A DNA stretch of 64,000 nucleotides from Caballeronia glathei. GTDB lineage: Bacteria; Pseudomonadota; Gammaproteobacteria; Burkholderiales; Burkholderiaceae. The position numbers and the translations under genes were made by a program. The notes under the pieces are model-generated. The model was not told where the DNA came from and ran no database searches. It saw only the letters and a list, made by a program, of their open reading frames with translations. The stretch covers positions 17,982-81,981 of the forward strand of contig NZ_JFHC01000037.1 of NCBI RefSeq assembly GCF_000698595.1, in the 5' to 3' direction. Of this stretch, positions 16,418 through 25,801 are shown piece after piece (within the stretch, counting starts at the first letter, position 1; each line of letters begins with the position of its first letter).

Positions 16418-16933
16418 TTACGACTCGCCGGCGTTCTCGGGCGGCACGAGCGCAACGACGTTCACGATGCCCTGCCGTGCCATCTTCGTGTAGGGGCAAA
16501 AGCGTTCGGTATTGCGCACGAGTTCCTCGGCAGCGGCACGCTCGACACCGGGCAAACGGATGCGGGTGTGCGCCGTCAGGATGAACAGGCCATCGACCGC
16601 GTCGCGGCAGAAATCGACCGTGACGTGGACGGAAGCGCCGGGAATCGGAATGCGCGCCCGTGCCGCAAGCAGGCTCAGCGCGCCGTGAAAGCAGGCCGCG
16701 TAGCCCGCCGCGAACAGTTGCTCCGGATTGGTGCCGCCGCCTGGCCCGCCCAGTTCCTTCGGCAATCGCAAGTCGACTGCGAGCTGGCCGTCATCGGAAC
16801 GTGCGATGCCCGACGCGCGTCCATGACCCGTGCCGCCGCCCGTCACCGTGACAGTGGTCGAATAGAGCGGCAGCGTGTCCTGCCCATGGTACTTGTCGAG
16901 CAGCGTCAGCGGCGGTGGACGCAATGTGGTCAT
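16418..16933 (-). CDS. OsmC/Ohr-type organic hydroperoxide reductase
   Basis: A 171-residue OsmC-family protein, slightly longer than typical Ohr (about 140) owing to an N-terminal extension. The two redox cysteines are Cys81 (AAGYAACFHGAL) and Cys146 (TERFCPYTKMAR), as in Ohr enzymes that reduce lipid and organic hydroperoxides with lipoylated partners. It lies 25 bases after the NmrA-like reductase gene on the same strand, so the two are probably one operon with an oxidative-stress role. Confidence 0.92.
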   Translation of the reverse strand: MTTLRPPPLTLLDKYHGQDTLPLYSTTVTVTGGGTGHGRASGIARSDDGQLAVDLRLPKELGGPGGGTNPEQLFAAGYAACFHGALSLLAARARIPIPGASVHVTVDFCRDAVDGLFILTAHTRIRLPGVERAAAEELVRNTERFCPYTKMARQGIVNVVALVPPENAGES

Positions 16934-16958
16934 GGCGGGCCTTGTCCGTGATCGCCCC

Positions 16959-17714
16959 TTATTTCGCGGCTTGTGTCCGGCCGAACCACGCTTCGAAGTT
17001 CACGGCGCCGACACGCGGGTTGGCGCCCGGGACGAGCGTGTCGTCCTGCAACTGCGCACCGAAGTAGCGGGCGGTGGCATCTGCCACGACCTTGCGGGAA
17101 TCGTGCGTCGCCGCGAGAAAACGCTGCGCCATGTCGGCGAGCCGCACGCGTTCCGGACCCGCGATCTCCACGATGCCGTTGCGCGGCTCGCCAACTGCGA
17201 AGTCCGCGACGGCGGCGGCCACATCGTCCGACGCAATCGGCTGGAAGAATGCGGGCGACAGCCGGATGGTCTCGCCGTCGCTGCCCGATTGCACGATGCC
17301 GCCGAGAAACTCGAAGAACTGGGTCGAATGGATGATCGTGTACGGCACACCCGACTCGCGGATCAGCTTTTCCTGAGCGATCTTGCCGCGGAAATAGCCG
17401 CTTTCTGCAAGCCGGTCGGTACCGACGACGGACAGCGCGACGTGATGCTGCACGCCTGCTGCGATCTCCGCCGCAAACACATTGCGCCCCGATGTCTCGA
17501 AGAACTCGAGCACAGCGGCATCTTCGAACGACGGCGAGTTGGCGAGATCGACCACGACGTTCGCTCCGGCCAGTGCTTCGTTCAGGCCTTCGCCCGTCAT
17601 CGTGTTGACGCCCGACGAGGGCGACGCCGCGAAGACGGCATGCCCGCGCGCGCGCAGGTCCTTGACGACTTTGCTACCGATGAGTCCCGTGCCACCGATC
17701 ACCACAATCTTCAT
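16959..17714 (-). CDS. NmrA-like NAD(P)-binding reductase
   Basis: A 251-residue atypical short-chain reductase. The N-terminal dinucleotide motif is MKIVVIGGTGLIGSKV; later VVDLANSPSFED and the substrate-side region YTIIHSTQFFEFLG fit the NmrA/NAD(P)H-binding group. The active-site Tyr-x3-Lys is not evident, as in many NmrA-like redox sensors. The start at 17714 has GGAG at 8 bases; an earlier in-frame start would add 60 residues unlike the family. It is upstream of the OsmC gene and downstream of a LysR gene on the same strand. Confidence 0.85.
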   Translation of the reverse strand: MKIVVIGGTGLIGSKVVKDLRARGHAVFAASPSSGVNTMTGEGLNEALAGANVVVDLANSPSFEDAAVLEFFETSGRNVFAAEIAAGVQHHVALSVVGTDRLAESGYFRGKIAQEKLIRESGVPYTIIHSTQFFEFLGGIVQSGSDGETIRLSPAFFQPIASDDVAAAVADFAVGEPRNGIVEIAGPERVRLADMAQRFLAATHDSRKVVADATARYFGAQLQDDTLVPGANPRVGAVNFEAWFGRTQAAK

Positions 17715-17927
17715 GATCGCTCTCCATGAGCTTGCGCAGCTGTCTAGCCACTGCCAATCGATCGAAACCGGCTTGCATCTCAGCGCATGCGACGGCCGGT
17801 GCCTTGCCGGAGCAGCCGCGAATCGCGTGCCGTCCGTACACGAAGCATCGTAGGCTTGCACCGCGTCATGCGGTAGAGCCGCCGAGAGACCCACGGTGTT
17901 GCATCAGGAACACCAGTCGGGGCGTCG

Positions 17928-18965
17928 TCACTCCACCTCCGATAACGCCGTCATCGTCGTCATGGTCGTCGCCAGGCCCTGCACGTCGAGTTTTCTCGTG
18001 TGCTCGGTCATGTAGTCGATAAACACGCGGATCCGGGCGGGGAGATGCTTGCGGCAGAGATAGCAGAGGTAGTGGCCGCCATCGTCGGGCGCGTGCTGCG
18101 CGAGGCAACTGACGAGTCGCCCCTCCCCGAGCAGGTCGCAAACCTGATACGCCGGCAACTGCGCGATGCCCAGCCCGTCGAGCACCGCCTGCAGGATCAG
18201 ATCCGCGTCGTTGAACGTGTGCAGCGCGACAGGCTGGCGCCGCTGCGCAAGGCCGTCCACCTTGAAGTGCCACTCCCTGACGCGGCCCGACGACGCCCGG
18301 AAATTGATGCAGCGATGATCCGCCAGCTCGTCGACATGGCGCGGCAAGCCGTGAATCCGCGCATAGGCCGGCGACGCGCAGACGATCATCTGCATCGGAA
18401 TCAGCTGCCGCGCCACGATCCCGCTGTCTTCCATGCGTCCATCGCGAAACGATACGTCGATGCGATCAGCCGTGAAGTCGCAGGGGCGGTCGTTCAGCAG
18501 CAATTCCAGCGCGATCCCGGGGTATTGCGCGTGAAAGCCTCGCAGCAGCGGCGCGACGATCTTGCGTCCGAACGCGGGCGTCGAGCCGATGCGCAGATGG
18601 CCGCTGGGCGGCCCGCTGCGCAGCTCGCGCATGTCCTCCAGCGCCTGGGCGATGCGCTCTATGCCCGGCTGGCACTTCTCGTAGAAGAGTTCGCCTTCGC
18701 GCGTGAGCGACGTGTTGCGCGTCGTGCGCTGGAAGAGCCGCACGTTGAGCTGAGCCTCGAGTTTCTGCACGTTGCGGCTGACCGAGGAACGACCGATGCC
18801 GAGGCGATCGCTCGCACGGGAAAAGCTGCCTTCGGTGGCAACGGCCAGAAAGGAAACGACGCCGGCATAACTGGTCGCAAAACTGCTTGCGAACGGGTCG
18901 TCGGCGCCGGCGGCGGGTGGGCGTGCTGGGTAATCTGACATGTAGGCGCGAGTCGTGGAGTCCAT
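17928..18965 (-). CDS. LysR-family transcriptional regulator
   Basis: A 345-residue LysR regulator. Its N-terminus is about 30 residues longer than usual (an inner ATG at the MSDYPARPP position may be the start). The winged helix reads FLAVATEGSFSRASDRLGIGRSSVSRNVQKLEAQLNVRLF, and the sensor domain contains DRIDVSFRDG. It belongs to the subgroup resembling DsdC/AaeR-like regulators of efflux and redox genes. It is flanked by redox-related genes on the same strand (secreted cupin and AhpD-like upstream, NmrA/OsmC downstream) that it may control. Confidence 0.9.
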   Translation of the reverse strand: MDSTTRAYMSDYPARPPAAGADDPFASSFATSYAGVVSFLAVATEGSFSRASDRLGIGRSSVSRNVQKLEAQLNVRLFQRTTRNTSLTREGELFYEKCQPGIERIAQALEDMRELRSGPPSGHLRIGSTPAFGRKIVAPLLRGFHAQYPGIALELLLNDRPCDFTADRIDVSFRDGRMEDSGIVARQLIPMQMIVCASPAYARIHGLPRHVDELADHRCINFRASSGRVREWHFKVDGLAQRRQPVALHTFNDADLILQAVLDGLGIAQLPAYQVCDLLGEGRLVSCLAQHAPDDGGHYLCYLCRKHLPARIRVFIDYMTEHTRKLDVQGLATTMTTMTALSEVE

Positions 18966-19050
18966 GCACGACTAGACGTATGTACGCTGCCGTTTGTGAC
19001 ATCGTCCTCCGTTTTTCCGGCGGTTGTATCGACGCGGGTGGTCGGGCTTA

Positions 19051-19455
19051 TTACTCCGGCACGAGAACCGGCGCGCCCTTGTCCTTGAGCAGCAGCACGA
19101 TGAACTTTGCCGGCTTGGTCTGGCTCGCGTTGCGTCCGACCGTATGAACGTCGTCCGGGCCTTCATAGAAGGTCTGTCCGGGCGTCAGCGTGACTTGCTT
19201 GCCTCCCTTGACCTGCATCACGATCGATCCTTCGAGTACATAGACGTACGCGTGCGCGTGATGCCGGTGGACGGGATCGACGCTCCCCGGCGGATACACG
19301 ACGGAGATCATCAAGGCTTCCTTGCCCGGATAGTCGTCGAGCGGCTTCGTCATCAACGGCGTGACGATTGCGGCCGGCGCCTCGGCGTGGGCCGCGTTCA
19401 TCGACGCGCCCATGACAGCGACCATGGCCAGTGCGGCATGTTTGAAGCGGAGCAT
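19051..19455 (-). CDS. Secreted cupin-domain protein
   Basis: A 134-residue small cupin. A signal peptide (MLRFKHAALAMVAVMGASM, cleavage after AHA near residue 24) is followed by the cupin motifs VDPVHRHHAHAYVYVLEGSI and GQTFYEGPDDVHTVGRNAS, which provide three His and a Glu for a metal. Similar exported cupins lie beside LysR and AhpD-like genes in Burkholderiaceae; the activity is unknown. The start at 19455 was chosen because it opens directly into the signal peptide. Confidence 0.82.
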   Translation of the reverse strand: MLRFKHAALAMVAVMGASMNAAHAEAPAAIVTPLMTKPLDDYPGKEALMISVVYPPGSVDPVHRHHAHAYVYVLEGSIVMQVKGGKQVTLTPGQTFYEGPDDVHTVGRNASQTKPAKFIVLLLKDKGAPVLVPE

Positions 19456-19525
19456 GGCAGTGTGTTCCCAAATGACCCGGCCCGCGCGCGAGCCGAAGCT
19501 GAAGTAAGTAGCGGAACCCGTGCGT

Positions 19526-20005
19526 TCAGGCAAGATTCGCCTTGTCGAGACCGAATGCCTTGTCGGACGAGCCCGGCACGGTCCTGAACGCGACGTTCGC
19601 GCGGTTCCAGGCATTGATGGCCATCACTTCGAACGTGAGGTCCGACAGTTCCTTTTCAGAGAACTGGGTGCGTACGCGCTCGTAGATATCGTCGGGCACG
19701 CCGTGTTCGGGAAGCTTCGTCAGCACTTCCGCCCAGGCAAGCGCGGCGCGTTCACGCGGCGCGAAGAGCGTCGACTCGCGCCACGTCGCGAGATCATGGA
19801 TGCGCAGTTCCCGCTCGCCGTGGATGCGTGCTTCCTTCACGTGCATGTCGAGGCAAAATCCACAACCATTGATCTGCGACGCCCGGATCGACACGAGGTC
19901 ACGCACGGATTCTTCGATTGCGCTGTCTTCCAGCAGATTGCTGAATTCCAGGAACTTCTTGAACAGCTGCGGTGATTGCTGAATATAGTTGATACGCTGG
20001 GTCAT
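19526..20005 (-). CDS. AhpD-like carboxymuconolactone decarboxylase family protein
   Basis: A 159-residue alkylhydroperoxidase AhpD-like protein. The redox motif is NGCGFCLDMHVKEAR (Cys48, Cys51, His55), with the conserved ERAALAWAE helix after it. Such proteins use the CxxC pair for peroxide or disulfide chemistry. It starts at 20005 (MTQRINYIQQ). It is first in a run of minus-strand redox genes ending with OsmC at 16418, but the gap to the cupin gene (70 bases) leaves co-transcription unproven. Confidence 0.88.
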   Translation of the reverse strand: MTQRINYIQQSPQLFKKFLEFSNLLEDSAIEESVRDLVSIRASQINGCGFCLDMHVKEARIHGERELRIHDLATWRESTLFAPRERAALAWAEVLTKLPEHGVPDDIYERVRTQFSEKELSDLTFEVMAINAWNRANVAFRTVPGSSDKAFGLDKANLA

Positions 20006-20623
20006 GACTTTTCCTGCGATGGCGAGCGGCCACCCGGGCTTTGCGGGCACGGCTGGCGGCAATGGGCCGCACGAAGGCATCGTAGGTGCGCGCGGCGTGT
20101 CGCGGTAGGCGCATGCATGGGCTCACGGTGTTGCCCGCGCGGCACCAATCGAGGGCATGAACTGCGCGTGCGCCCCGGGGCGATCAGCGTCCCGCTCGCG
20201 GTTCGTTCGCGCTCAGGCGAGAGGATTGGCGAACAAGTCAGATGTCATATGAGATAACGGCATTAATCACCCATGTAGAGATTGTTTCACGTGAAGTGCT
20301 GCAAGCAGGATTCAGGTTTGATGGCCATTGTTGTCTGACAATGCTCCAGATCAACGTGCACGTTTGATCCTGAATGAAATCAATGCTGAACCTGCTTTCC
20401 ATCAACTATCACGACGACGAGGGTATACCCGTTTTACCCCGACTCCCGTTGACAACCACGTGCAATTCGCCCAGAGTTGTCGTACATCTTGTCGCTTGAT
20501 CAGTAGAGAACACTTGCAACAAGTTATAGGACATCGCATATTTGTTGCGGTACCGCGTACGCCACGACGCGACCGGCCGCCGCATCACGGAGACAGGCTT
20601 CACAACAAAAGAGGAACACAAGC
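20006..20623. promoter_or_regulatory. Divergent intergenic region upstream of the aldolase gene
   Basis: About 620 bases without a convincing gene. It holds promoters for the AhpD-like gene (leftward) and the aldolase (rightward). Two elements stand out: TTCACGTGAA at 20286-20295, part of a parS-like sequence, and GTTGTCGTACATC at 20476-20488, a near match to the GntR-type sites of the garD/kdgD region. Confidence 0.5.
20476..20488. promoter_or_regulatory. Weak GntR-type operator candidate
   Basis: GTTGTCGTACATC matches GTNGT-N3-ACNAC in 7 of 8 fixed positions. It lies about 135 bases upstream of the aldolase ATG. It is weaker than the sites near garD, kdgD and the GntR gene. Confidence 0.4.
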
Positions 20624-21415
20624 ATGCGTGAAAATCGAATTCGCTCGATCTGGAAGGCGGGCGGTGCAGTCGTCAACGGCTGGCTCGCCATTCCGAGCAC
20701 GTTTTCGGCCGAGACCATGGCCCATCAGGGTTGGGATTCACTGACGGTCGACCTTCAGCACGGCGTGGTCGACTATCAGAAAGCGGTGGACATGTTCACC
20801 GCGATCTCGACCACCCGCACGGTGCCGATGGCGCGAGTGCCCTGGAACGAGCCGGGCATCCTGATGAAGGTGCTCGATGCCGGCGCCTACGCGGTGATCT
20901 GCCCGATGGTCAATTGCCGCAAGGACGCGGAGCGGCTCGTCGCGGCCACGCACTATCCGCCGCTCGGCACGCGCAGCTTCGGGCCGGTGCGGGCGCTGCT
21001 GTATGGCGGCGCCGATTATCCGACGCAGGCCAACGACACCGTCGTCGTCTTCGCGATGATCGAAACGCGCGAGGCACTCGACAACCTCGAAGAGATCGTC
21101 TCGGTGCCGGGGCTCGACGCCATCTATATCGGCCCGTCCGATCTGTCGCTCGCGCTCGGCTGCAAGCCGACCTTCGACGACGTCGATCCGCCGGTGGCCG
21201 AGGCGATCGAGCACATCCTCGCTCGCGCGAAGGCGCACGGCGTGGTCGCGGGCATACACAACGGCACGCCGGAGAAGGCGCTGGAACGGATTGCGATGGG
21301 CTTCCAGTTCGTGACCATCAGTTCCGACGCCCGGCTGATGGCCGCCGGCGCGCAGCAGATCATGGCGAAGATGAACGCGGCGCCGAAGAAAGAGACGGAC
21401 GCCTCGGGATATTGA
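20624..21415 (+). CDS. garL: HpcH/HpaI aldolase, probable 5-keto-4-deoxyglucarate aldolase
   Basis: A 263-residue class II pyruvate aldolase: GWLAIPSTFSAE, VDLQHGVVD (general-base His46), GTRSFGPVRA, AMIETREA (metal Glu) and IYIGPSDLSLALG. Family members split 4-hydroxy-2-oxo acids to pyruvate plus an aldehyde. With garD and garR nearby, the fitting reaction is 5-keto-4-deoxy-D-glucarate to pyruvate and tartronate semialdehyde; HpaI-type substrates remain possible, so the symbol is inferred from context. A GAGGAA sequence precedes the ATG by 9 bases. Confidence 0.82.
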   Translation: MRENRIRSIWKAGGAVVNGWLAIPSTFSAETMAHQGWDSLTVDLQHGVVDYQKAVDMFTAISTTRTVPMARVPWNEPGILMKVLDAGAYAVICPMVNCRKDAERLVAATHYPPLGTRSFGPVRALLYGGADYPTQANDTVVVFAMIETREALDNLEEIVSVPGLDAIYIGPSDLSLALGCKPTFDDVDPPVAEAIEHILARAKAHGVVAGIHNGTPEKALERIAMGFQFVTISSDARLMAAGAQQIMAKMNAAPKKETDASGY

Positions 21416-21569
21416 TTCGGGCGAGACCGCAGCGAAGCGTGGCCCGACGGGCGCGCTTCGCGATCGATCCGTCAGCGCGCCAAACGCGCGGCACGCCAGG
21501 ACGAACGGGAAAAACAGAACGGCCACGACAGCGCCGGCGCACCTTCCGTGCGCCGCACACGTTTCAGGT

Positions 21570-23147
21570 TCAGGTCACCGGCGCCGGATTGAACAGCACG
21601 AGCGCATTGTGCAGCTTGAGCGTCTCCGCGCAGGTCTTCTTGCGGCCGCTCGCGATTTCCAGCATCAGACGGAACAACTCCCAGCCTACGTCCTCGATAC
21701 TCGCCTTGCCCGTCGCGATCGTGCCTGCGTCGACGTCCATCAGGTCGTGCCAGCGGCGCGCGAGATCCGAGCGCGTCGCGACCTTGATGACCGGCACTTC
21801 CGCGAGGCTGTACGGCGTGCCGCGGCCGGTCGTGAACACGTGCAGGTTGATGCCCGCCGCCACCTGCAGCGTGCCGCAGATGAAATCGCTCGCCGGCGTC
21901 GCCGCGTAGATGAGCCCCTTCTGCTTCACCTTCTCGCCCGGCGAGAGCACGCCCGAGATCGCCGAATTGCCGGACTTGATGATCGAGCCCATCGCCTTTT
22001 CGACGATGTTCGACAAGCCGCCCTTCTTGTTGCCGGGCGTCGTGTTCGCGCTGCGGTCGGCGCCGCCGCGCTTCAGGTAATCGTCGTACCACTGCATCTC
22101 GCGGATGATCGCCTGCGCGACTTCCGGGTTCGCCGCGCGGCTCGTCAGCTGGTCCACGCCGTCGCGCACTTCGGTGACTTCCGAGAACATCACGGTCGCG
22201 CCCGCGCGAACCAGCAGGTCCGTTGCGAATCCGACCGCGGGGTTGGCCGTGAGCCCGGAGAACGCGTCGCTGCCGCCGCACTGCACGCCGATCACGAGGT
22301 CGGACGCGGGACACGTCTCGCGCCGCCGGTTGTTGAGCCGTTCGAGATGATGTCCAGCCATCTTCATGATGGACTCGATCATCGACTGGAAGCCGATGTG
22401 CGCCTCATCCTGGAGCACCACCACGTCACCGTTGATGTCGCCCGTCTCGCCGACGTCGGCCACGTCGTTCGCGGCCGCAATCGGGATGGTTCCCGGCGGC
22501 ATCAGGCGCTCTGGCTGAAGCTTCTCGCAGCCGAGGCTCACCATCATGACCTCGCCGCCGAAGTTCGGATTCAGGCTGATGTTGCGCACCGTGCGGATCG
22601 GCACCATCGCGTCGGGCGCGTCGATCGCGACGCCGCAGCCGTAGGTGTGGCCGAGACTCACGACGTCGTCGACATTCGGGTAGCGCGGCAGCAGCTCGGA
22701 CTTGATGCGCGTGACCGCATGCTGCACGACGTCGGCGACGCACTGCACGGTCGTCGTGATCGCAAGGATGTTGCGCGTGCCGGCCGTGCCGTCCGGATTG
22801 CGATAGCCCTCGAACGTGAAGCCCTCGAGCGGCGGCATCTCGGGCGCCCTGACTGTCGCGATCGGCAGCCCGTCGAGACCGGGCGGGCTCGGCATGCGGA
22901 TCACGTGCTCGTTGATCCAGCTGCCCTTCGGAAGCGCCTTCAGCGCATATCCGATCACCACGTTGTAGCGCAGGACCTCGTCGCCTTCGGCCAGATCGGC
23001 GAGCGCGACCTTGTGGCCCTGCGGCACGCGCTCGCGCAGCACGAGGCCGTCGGCGAACACGGCGCCTTCGGGCAGCCCGCCGTCATTGACGACGATGGCG
23101 ACGTTGTCGTTGGGATGAACGCGTATGTAAAGCGGTGACTGTTCCAT
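21570..23147 (-). CDS. garD: Galactarate dehydratase
   Basis: A 525-residue UxaA-family dehydratase, the same size as E. coli GarD (523). It has the N-terminal SAF-like domain (YIRVHPNDNVAIVVNDGGLPEG) and the catalytic part with GYRNPDGTAGTRN, SLGHTYGCG, VMMVSLGCEKLQPERLM, GVQCGGSDAFSGLTANPA and CGTLQVAAGINLHVFTTGRG. It removes water from galactarate to give 5-keto-4-deoxy-D-glucarate. The start at 23147 (MEQSPLYIRVHP) fits the family. It is divergent from kdgD, with several shared operator-like sites between them. Confidence 0.93.
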   Translation of the reverse strand: MEQSPLYIRVHPNDNVAIVVNDGGLPEGAVFADGLVLRERVPQGHKVALADLAEGDEVLRYNVVIGYALKALPKGSWINEHVIRMPSPPGLDGLPIATVRAPEMPPLEGFTFEGYRNPDGTAGTRNILAITTTVQCVADVVQHAVTRIKSELLPRYPNVDDVVSLGHTYGCGVAIDAPDAMVPIRTVRNISLNPNFGGEVMMVSLGCEKLQPERLMPPGTIPIAAANDVADVGETGDINGDVVVLQDEAHIGFQSMIESIMKMAGHHLERLNNRRRETCPASDLVIGVQCGGSDAFSGLTANPAVGFATDLLVRAGATVMFSEVTEVRDGVDQLTSRAANPEVAQAIIREMQWYDDYLKRGGADRSANTTPGNKKGGLSNIVEKAMGSIIKSGNSAISGVLSPGEKVKQKGLIYAATPASDFICGTLQVAAGINLHVFTTGRGTPYSLAEVPVIKVATRSDLARRWHDLMDVDAGTIATGKASIEDVGWELFRLMLEIASGRKKTCAETLKLHNALVLFNPAPVT

Positions 23148-23196
23148 TTCAACCGGTTCCTGAAATTGCGAAAGCGATGCCGTACCGCAATCATAT

Positions 23197-23209
23197 GTCA
23201 TCCTACAAC
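23197..23209. promoter_or_regulatory. GntR-type operator candidate 1 (garD side)
   Basis: GTCATCCTACAAC lies about 50 bases upstream of the garD start. It matches GTNGT-N3-ACNAC in 7 of 8 fixed positions and the site at 23293-23305 (read on the other strand) in 12 of 13. Confidence 0.6.
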
Positions 23210-23292
23210 GTAGTGCGCGCCACATCGTCGTCGGGGTTTTCCCTCGAATGGCCTGCTAGACCGCCATTTCGCGTTGAATCGACGCAAATCGT

Positions 23293-23305
23293 GTTGTACG
23301 ATGAC
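23293..23305. promoter_or_regulatory. GntR-type operator candidate 2 (kdgD side)
   Basis: GTTGTACGATGAC is, on the minus strand, GTCATCGTACAAC: an inverted near-copy of the site at 23197, 50 bases upstream of kdgD. Confidence 0.6.
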
Positions 23306-23319
23306 GTATCTTATCAGAC

Positions 23320-23332
23320 GTCGTCGTACCAC
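23320..23332. promoter_or_regulatory. GntR-type operator candidate 3 (kdgD proximal)
   Basis: GTCGTCGTACCAC fits GTNGT-N3-ACNAC exactly and lies only 23 bases before the kdgD ATG, a position expected for repression. Confidence 0.6.
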
Positions 23333-23355
23333 TTGTTGCACGGATAACCACACCC

Positions 23356-24273
23356 ATGACCACACCTCAAGAACTCAAGCAAATCGTCTCCGAAGGCCTG
23401 CTGTCCTTTCCCGTCACCGACTTCGACGAACAAGGCAACTTCCGCGCCGACACCTATGCGACGCGTCTCGAATGGCTCGCCCCGTATGGCGCGACCGCCC
23501 TCTTTGCAGCCGGCGGCACCGGCGAGTTCTTCTCGCTCACGAAGAGCGACTATTCGAACGTGATCCGCACGGCAACCGAAACCTGCAAGGGCAAGGTGCC
23601 GATTCTCGCCGGCGCCGGCGGCCCGACGCGCGTGGCGATCGAGTACGCGCAGGAGGCGCAGCGGCTCGGCGCGAACGGCGTCCTGCTCATGCCGCATTAT
23701 CTGACCGAAGCGAGCCAGGAAGGCATCGCCGCGCACGTGGAGCAGGTCTGCAACGCGGTGAAGGGCATCGGCGTGATCGTCTACAACCGCGCCAACTCGA
23801 AGCTCAACGCCGACATGCTGGAGCGCCTCGCCGACCGTTGCCCGAACCTCATCGGCTTCAAGGACGGCGTGGGCGAGATCGAAAACATGGTGACGATCCG
23901 CCGCCGGCTCGGCGATCGCTTCTCCTACCTCGGCGGCCTGCCGACGGCCGAGGTGTACGCCGCCGCCTACAAGGCGCTCGGCGTGCCGGTGTACTCGTCG
24001 GCGGTATTCAACTTCATTCCGAAGACCGCGATGGAGTTCTACCGCGCGATCGCAGCGGACGACCACGCGACCACCGGCCGCCTGATCGACGAGTTTTTCC
24101 TGCCCTACCTCGCGATCCGCAACCGCCGCGCGGGCTACGCGGTGAGCATCGTGAAGGCGGGCGCGAAGCTCGTGGGCCGCGGCGCCGGGCCTGTGCGCGC
24201 GCCGCTCACCGACCTGACCGACGACGAGCTGACCCAGCTCGACGCGCTCATCAGGAAGCTGGGCGCGCAATAA
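23356..24273 (+). CDS. kdgD: 5-dehydro-4-deoxyglucarate dehydratase
   Basis: A 305-residue DapA/NAL-superfamily lyase. GLLSFPVTDFDEQGNF, AAGGTGEFFSLT, GVIVYNRANSKL (active-site Tyr region), LIGFKDGVGEIENM (Schiff-base Lys) and YLGGLPTAEV are characteristic of KdgD. It converts 5-keto-4-deoxy-D-glucarate to 2,5-dioxopentanoate with loss of water and CO2; the dehydrogenase that would carry this to 2-oxoglutarate is not in the window. It is followed 90 bases later by the permease gene, so transport and catabolism are probably co-transcribed. Confidence 0.93.
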   Translation: MTTPQELKQIVSEGLLSFPVTDFDEQGNFRADTYATRLEWLAPYGATALFAAGGTGEFFSLTKSDYSNVIRTATETCKGKVPILAGAGGPTRVAIEYAQEAQRLGANGVLLMPHYLTEASQEGIAAHVEQVCNAVKGIGVIVYNRANSKLNADMLERLADRCPNLIGFKDGVGEIENMVTIRRRLGDRFSYLGGLPTAEVYAAAYKALGVPVYSSAVFNFIPKTAMEFYRAIAADDHATTGRLIDEFFLPYLAIRNRRAGYAVSIVKAGAKLVGRGAGPVRAPLTDLTDDELTQLDALIRKLGAQ

Positions 24274-24362
24274 GCGGCCTCTCCCATTGAGCCGGGAACC
24301 GGCGTGGCCCATGCGCCGCGCCGCAGACAAGACACGACGAGACGACATCAGGTGAATCCGCC

Positions 24363-25736
24363 ATGGAAGTGAGCCATCTTGCGAGCGCCGCCGGCGTCGC
24401 GAAGCGCAGCAATGTCCGTTACGCGATCCTGGCGATGATCTTCATCATCACCACGTTCAATTACGCGGACCGTGCAACCCTCTCCGTGACCGGCTCCGCG
24501 ATGCGCGCCGAGTTCGGCTTCGACGCGATCAGGATGGGCTACATCTTTTCAGCGTTCAGCTGGGCCTACGTGCTGTCGCAGTTGCCTGCCGGATGGCTGC
24601 TCGATCGGTTCGGCGCGCGGCGGGTCTATGCGGCGAGCATCTTCCTGTGGTCGCTTTTCACGCTGCTGCAAAGCGCGATCGGCCTCGCCGGGAGCGCGGC
24701 GGGCGCGGTGGTTGCGCTCTTCGCGCTGCGCTTTGCGATGGGCGCCGCCGAATCGCCTGCGTTTCCGGCCAACGCCAAGGTCGTGGCGAGCTGGTTTCCG
24801 ACCGCGGAGCGCGGCACGGCGTCGGCGATATTCAACTCCGCCCAGTATTTCGCGGCTGTCGTGTTCACGCCGCTGATGGCATGGGTCACGCACGCGTTCG
24901 GCTGGCATCACGTCTACATCATGATGGGCCTGACCGGCCTGCTGCTCGCGCTGACGTGGCTCAAGGCCATGAAGAATCCCGCCGACCATCCGCGCGTGAA
25001 CCGGGCCGAGCTCGAGCACATCGAGCAGGGCGGCGGCGTGGTGAATGCGCCGAAGCGCGCCGCGCCGGGCGAGCTGCGGCGCGTCGGCAGCTGGTCGCAT
25101 GTGCGCCAGCTGCTTACGAACCGCATGCTGCTCGGCGTCTATCTCGCGCAGTACTGCATCAACGTGCTGACGTACTTCTTCCTGACCTGGTTTCCGATCT
25201 ATCTCGTCCAGGCGCGCGGCATGACGATCCTGCAGGCGGGGCTCGTCGCGTCGCTGCCGGCGATCTGCGGCTTCACGGGCGGCGTGCTCGGCGGCGTGGC
25301 GTCGGATGCGCTGATCCGGCGCGGCCACTCGCTCACGGTCGCCCGCAAGGTGCCGATCGTGGGCGGCATGCTACTGTCCGTGTGCATCATCGGCTGCAAC
25401 TATGTCTCGACCGACTGGATCGTCGTCGCCCTGATGTCGCTCGCCTTCTTCGGCAAGGGGATCGGCGCGCTCGGCTGGGCGGTCGTCGCCGACACGTCGC
25501 CGAAGGAAGCGATCGGCCTCTCCGGCTCGATCTTCAACATGTTCGGCAACGTGGCCGGCATCGTGACGCCCATCGTGATCGGCTACCTCGTCGCGCAGAG
25601 CGGCTCGTTCAACGGCGCGCTCGTGTTCGTCGGCGTCAATGCGCTGCTCACCGTCTTCAGCTATCTGGTGATCGTGAAGGACATCAGGCGCGTCGAGCTT
25701 CGGCCGTCGGCCGAGGACGCGCGCCGGGGCGTCTGA
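24363..25736 (+). CDS. MFS sugar-acid transporter (galactarate/glucarate type)
   Basis: A 457-residue major facilitator of the anion:cation symporter (ACS) family with about 12 membrane helices. The N-terminal FNYADRATLSVTG motif and the loop LDRFGARRVY (motif A form) are typical of D-galactonate, glucarate and galactarate permeases such as GudP/GarP. PAFPANAKVVASWFPTAERGTA is another family signature. Position after kdgD and before the GntR gene supports uptake of aldaric acids. The exact substrate is inferred. Confidence 0.9.
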   Translation: MEVSHLASAAGVAKRSNVRYAILAMIFIITTFNYADRATLSVTGSAMRAEFGFDAIRMGYIFSAFSWAYVLSQLPAGWLLDRFGARRVYAASIFLWSLFTLLQSAIGLAGSAAGAVVALFALRFAMGAAESPAFPANAKVVASWFPTAERGTASAIFNSAQYFAAVVFTPLMAWVTHAFGWHHVYIMMGLTGLLLALTWLKAMKNPADHPRVNRAELEHIEQGGGVVNAPKRAAPGELRRVGSWSHVRQLLTNRMLLGVYLAQYCINVLTYFFLTWFPIYLVQARGMTILQAGLVASLPAICGFTGGVLGGVASDALIRRGHSLTVARKVPIVGGMLLSVCIIGCNYVSTDWIVVALMSLAFFGKGIGALGWAVVADTSPKEAIGLSGSIFNMFGNVAGIVTPIVIGYLVAQSGSFNGALVFVGVNALLTVFSYLVIVKDIRRVELRPSAEDARRGV

Positions 25737-25801
25737 CGACTTATGTCCCGCCGCGCCGACGCCCTGCGCGGGACACAGGCCGCACAAAGGCCTCTCGACC
25801 A

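Noticed and set aside
21609..23138. A 509-codon frame on the plus strand
   Set aside because: It is antisense to garD, with His/Arg-rich shadow composition.
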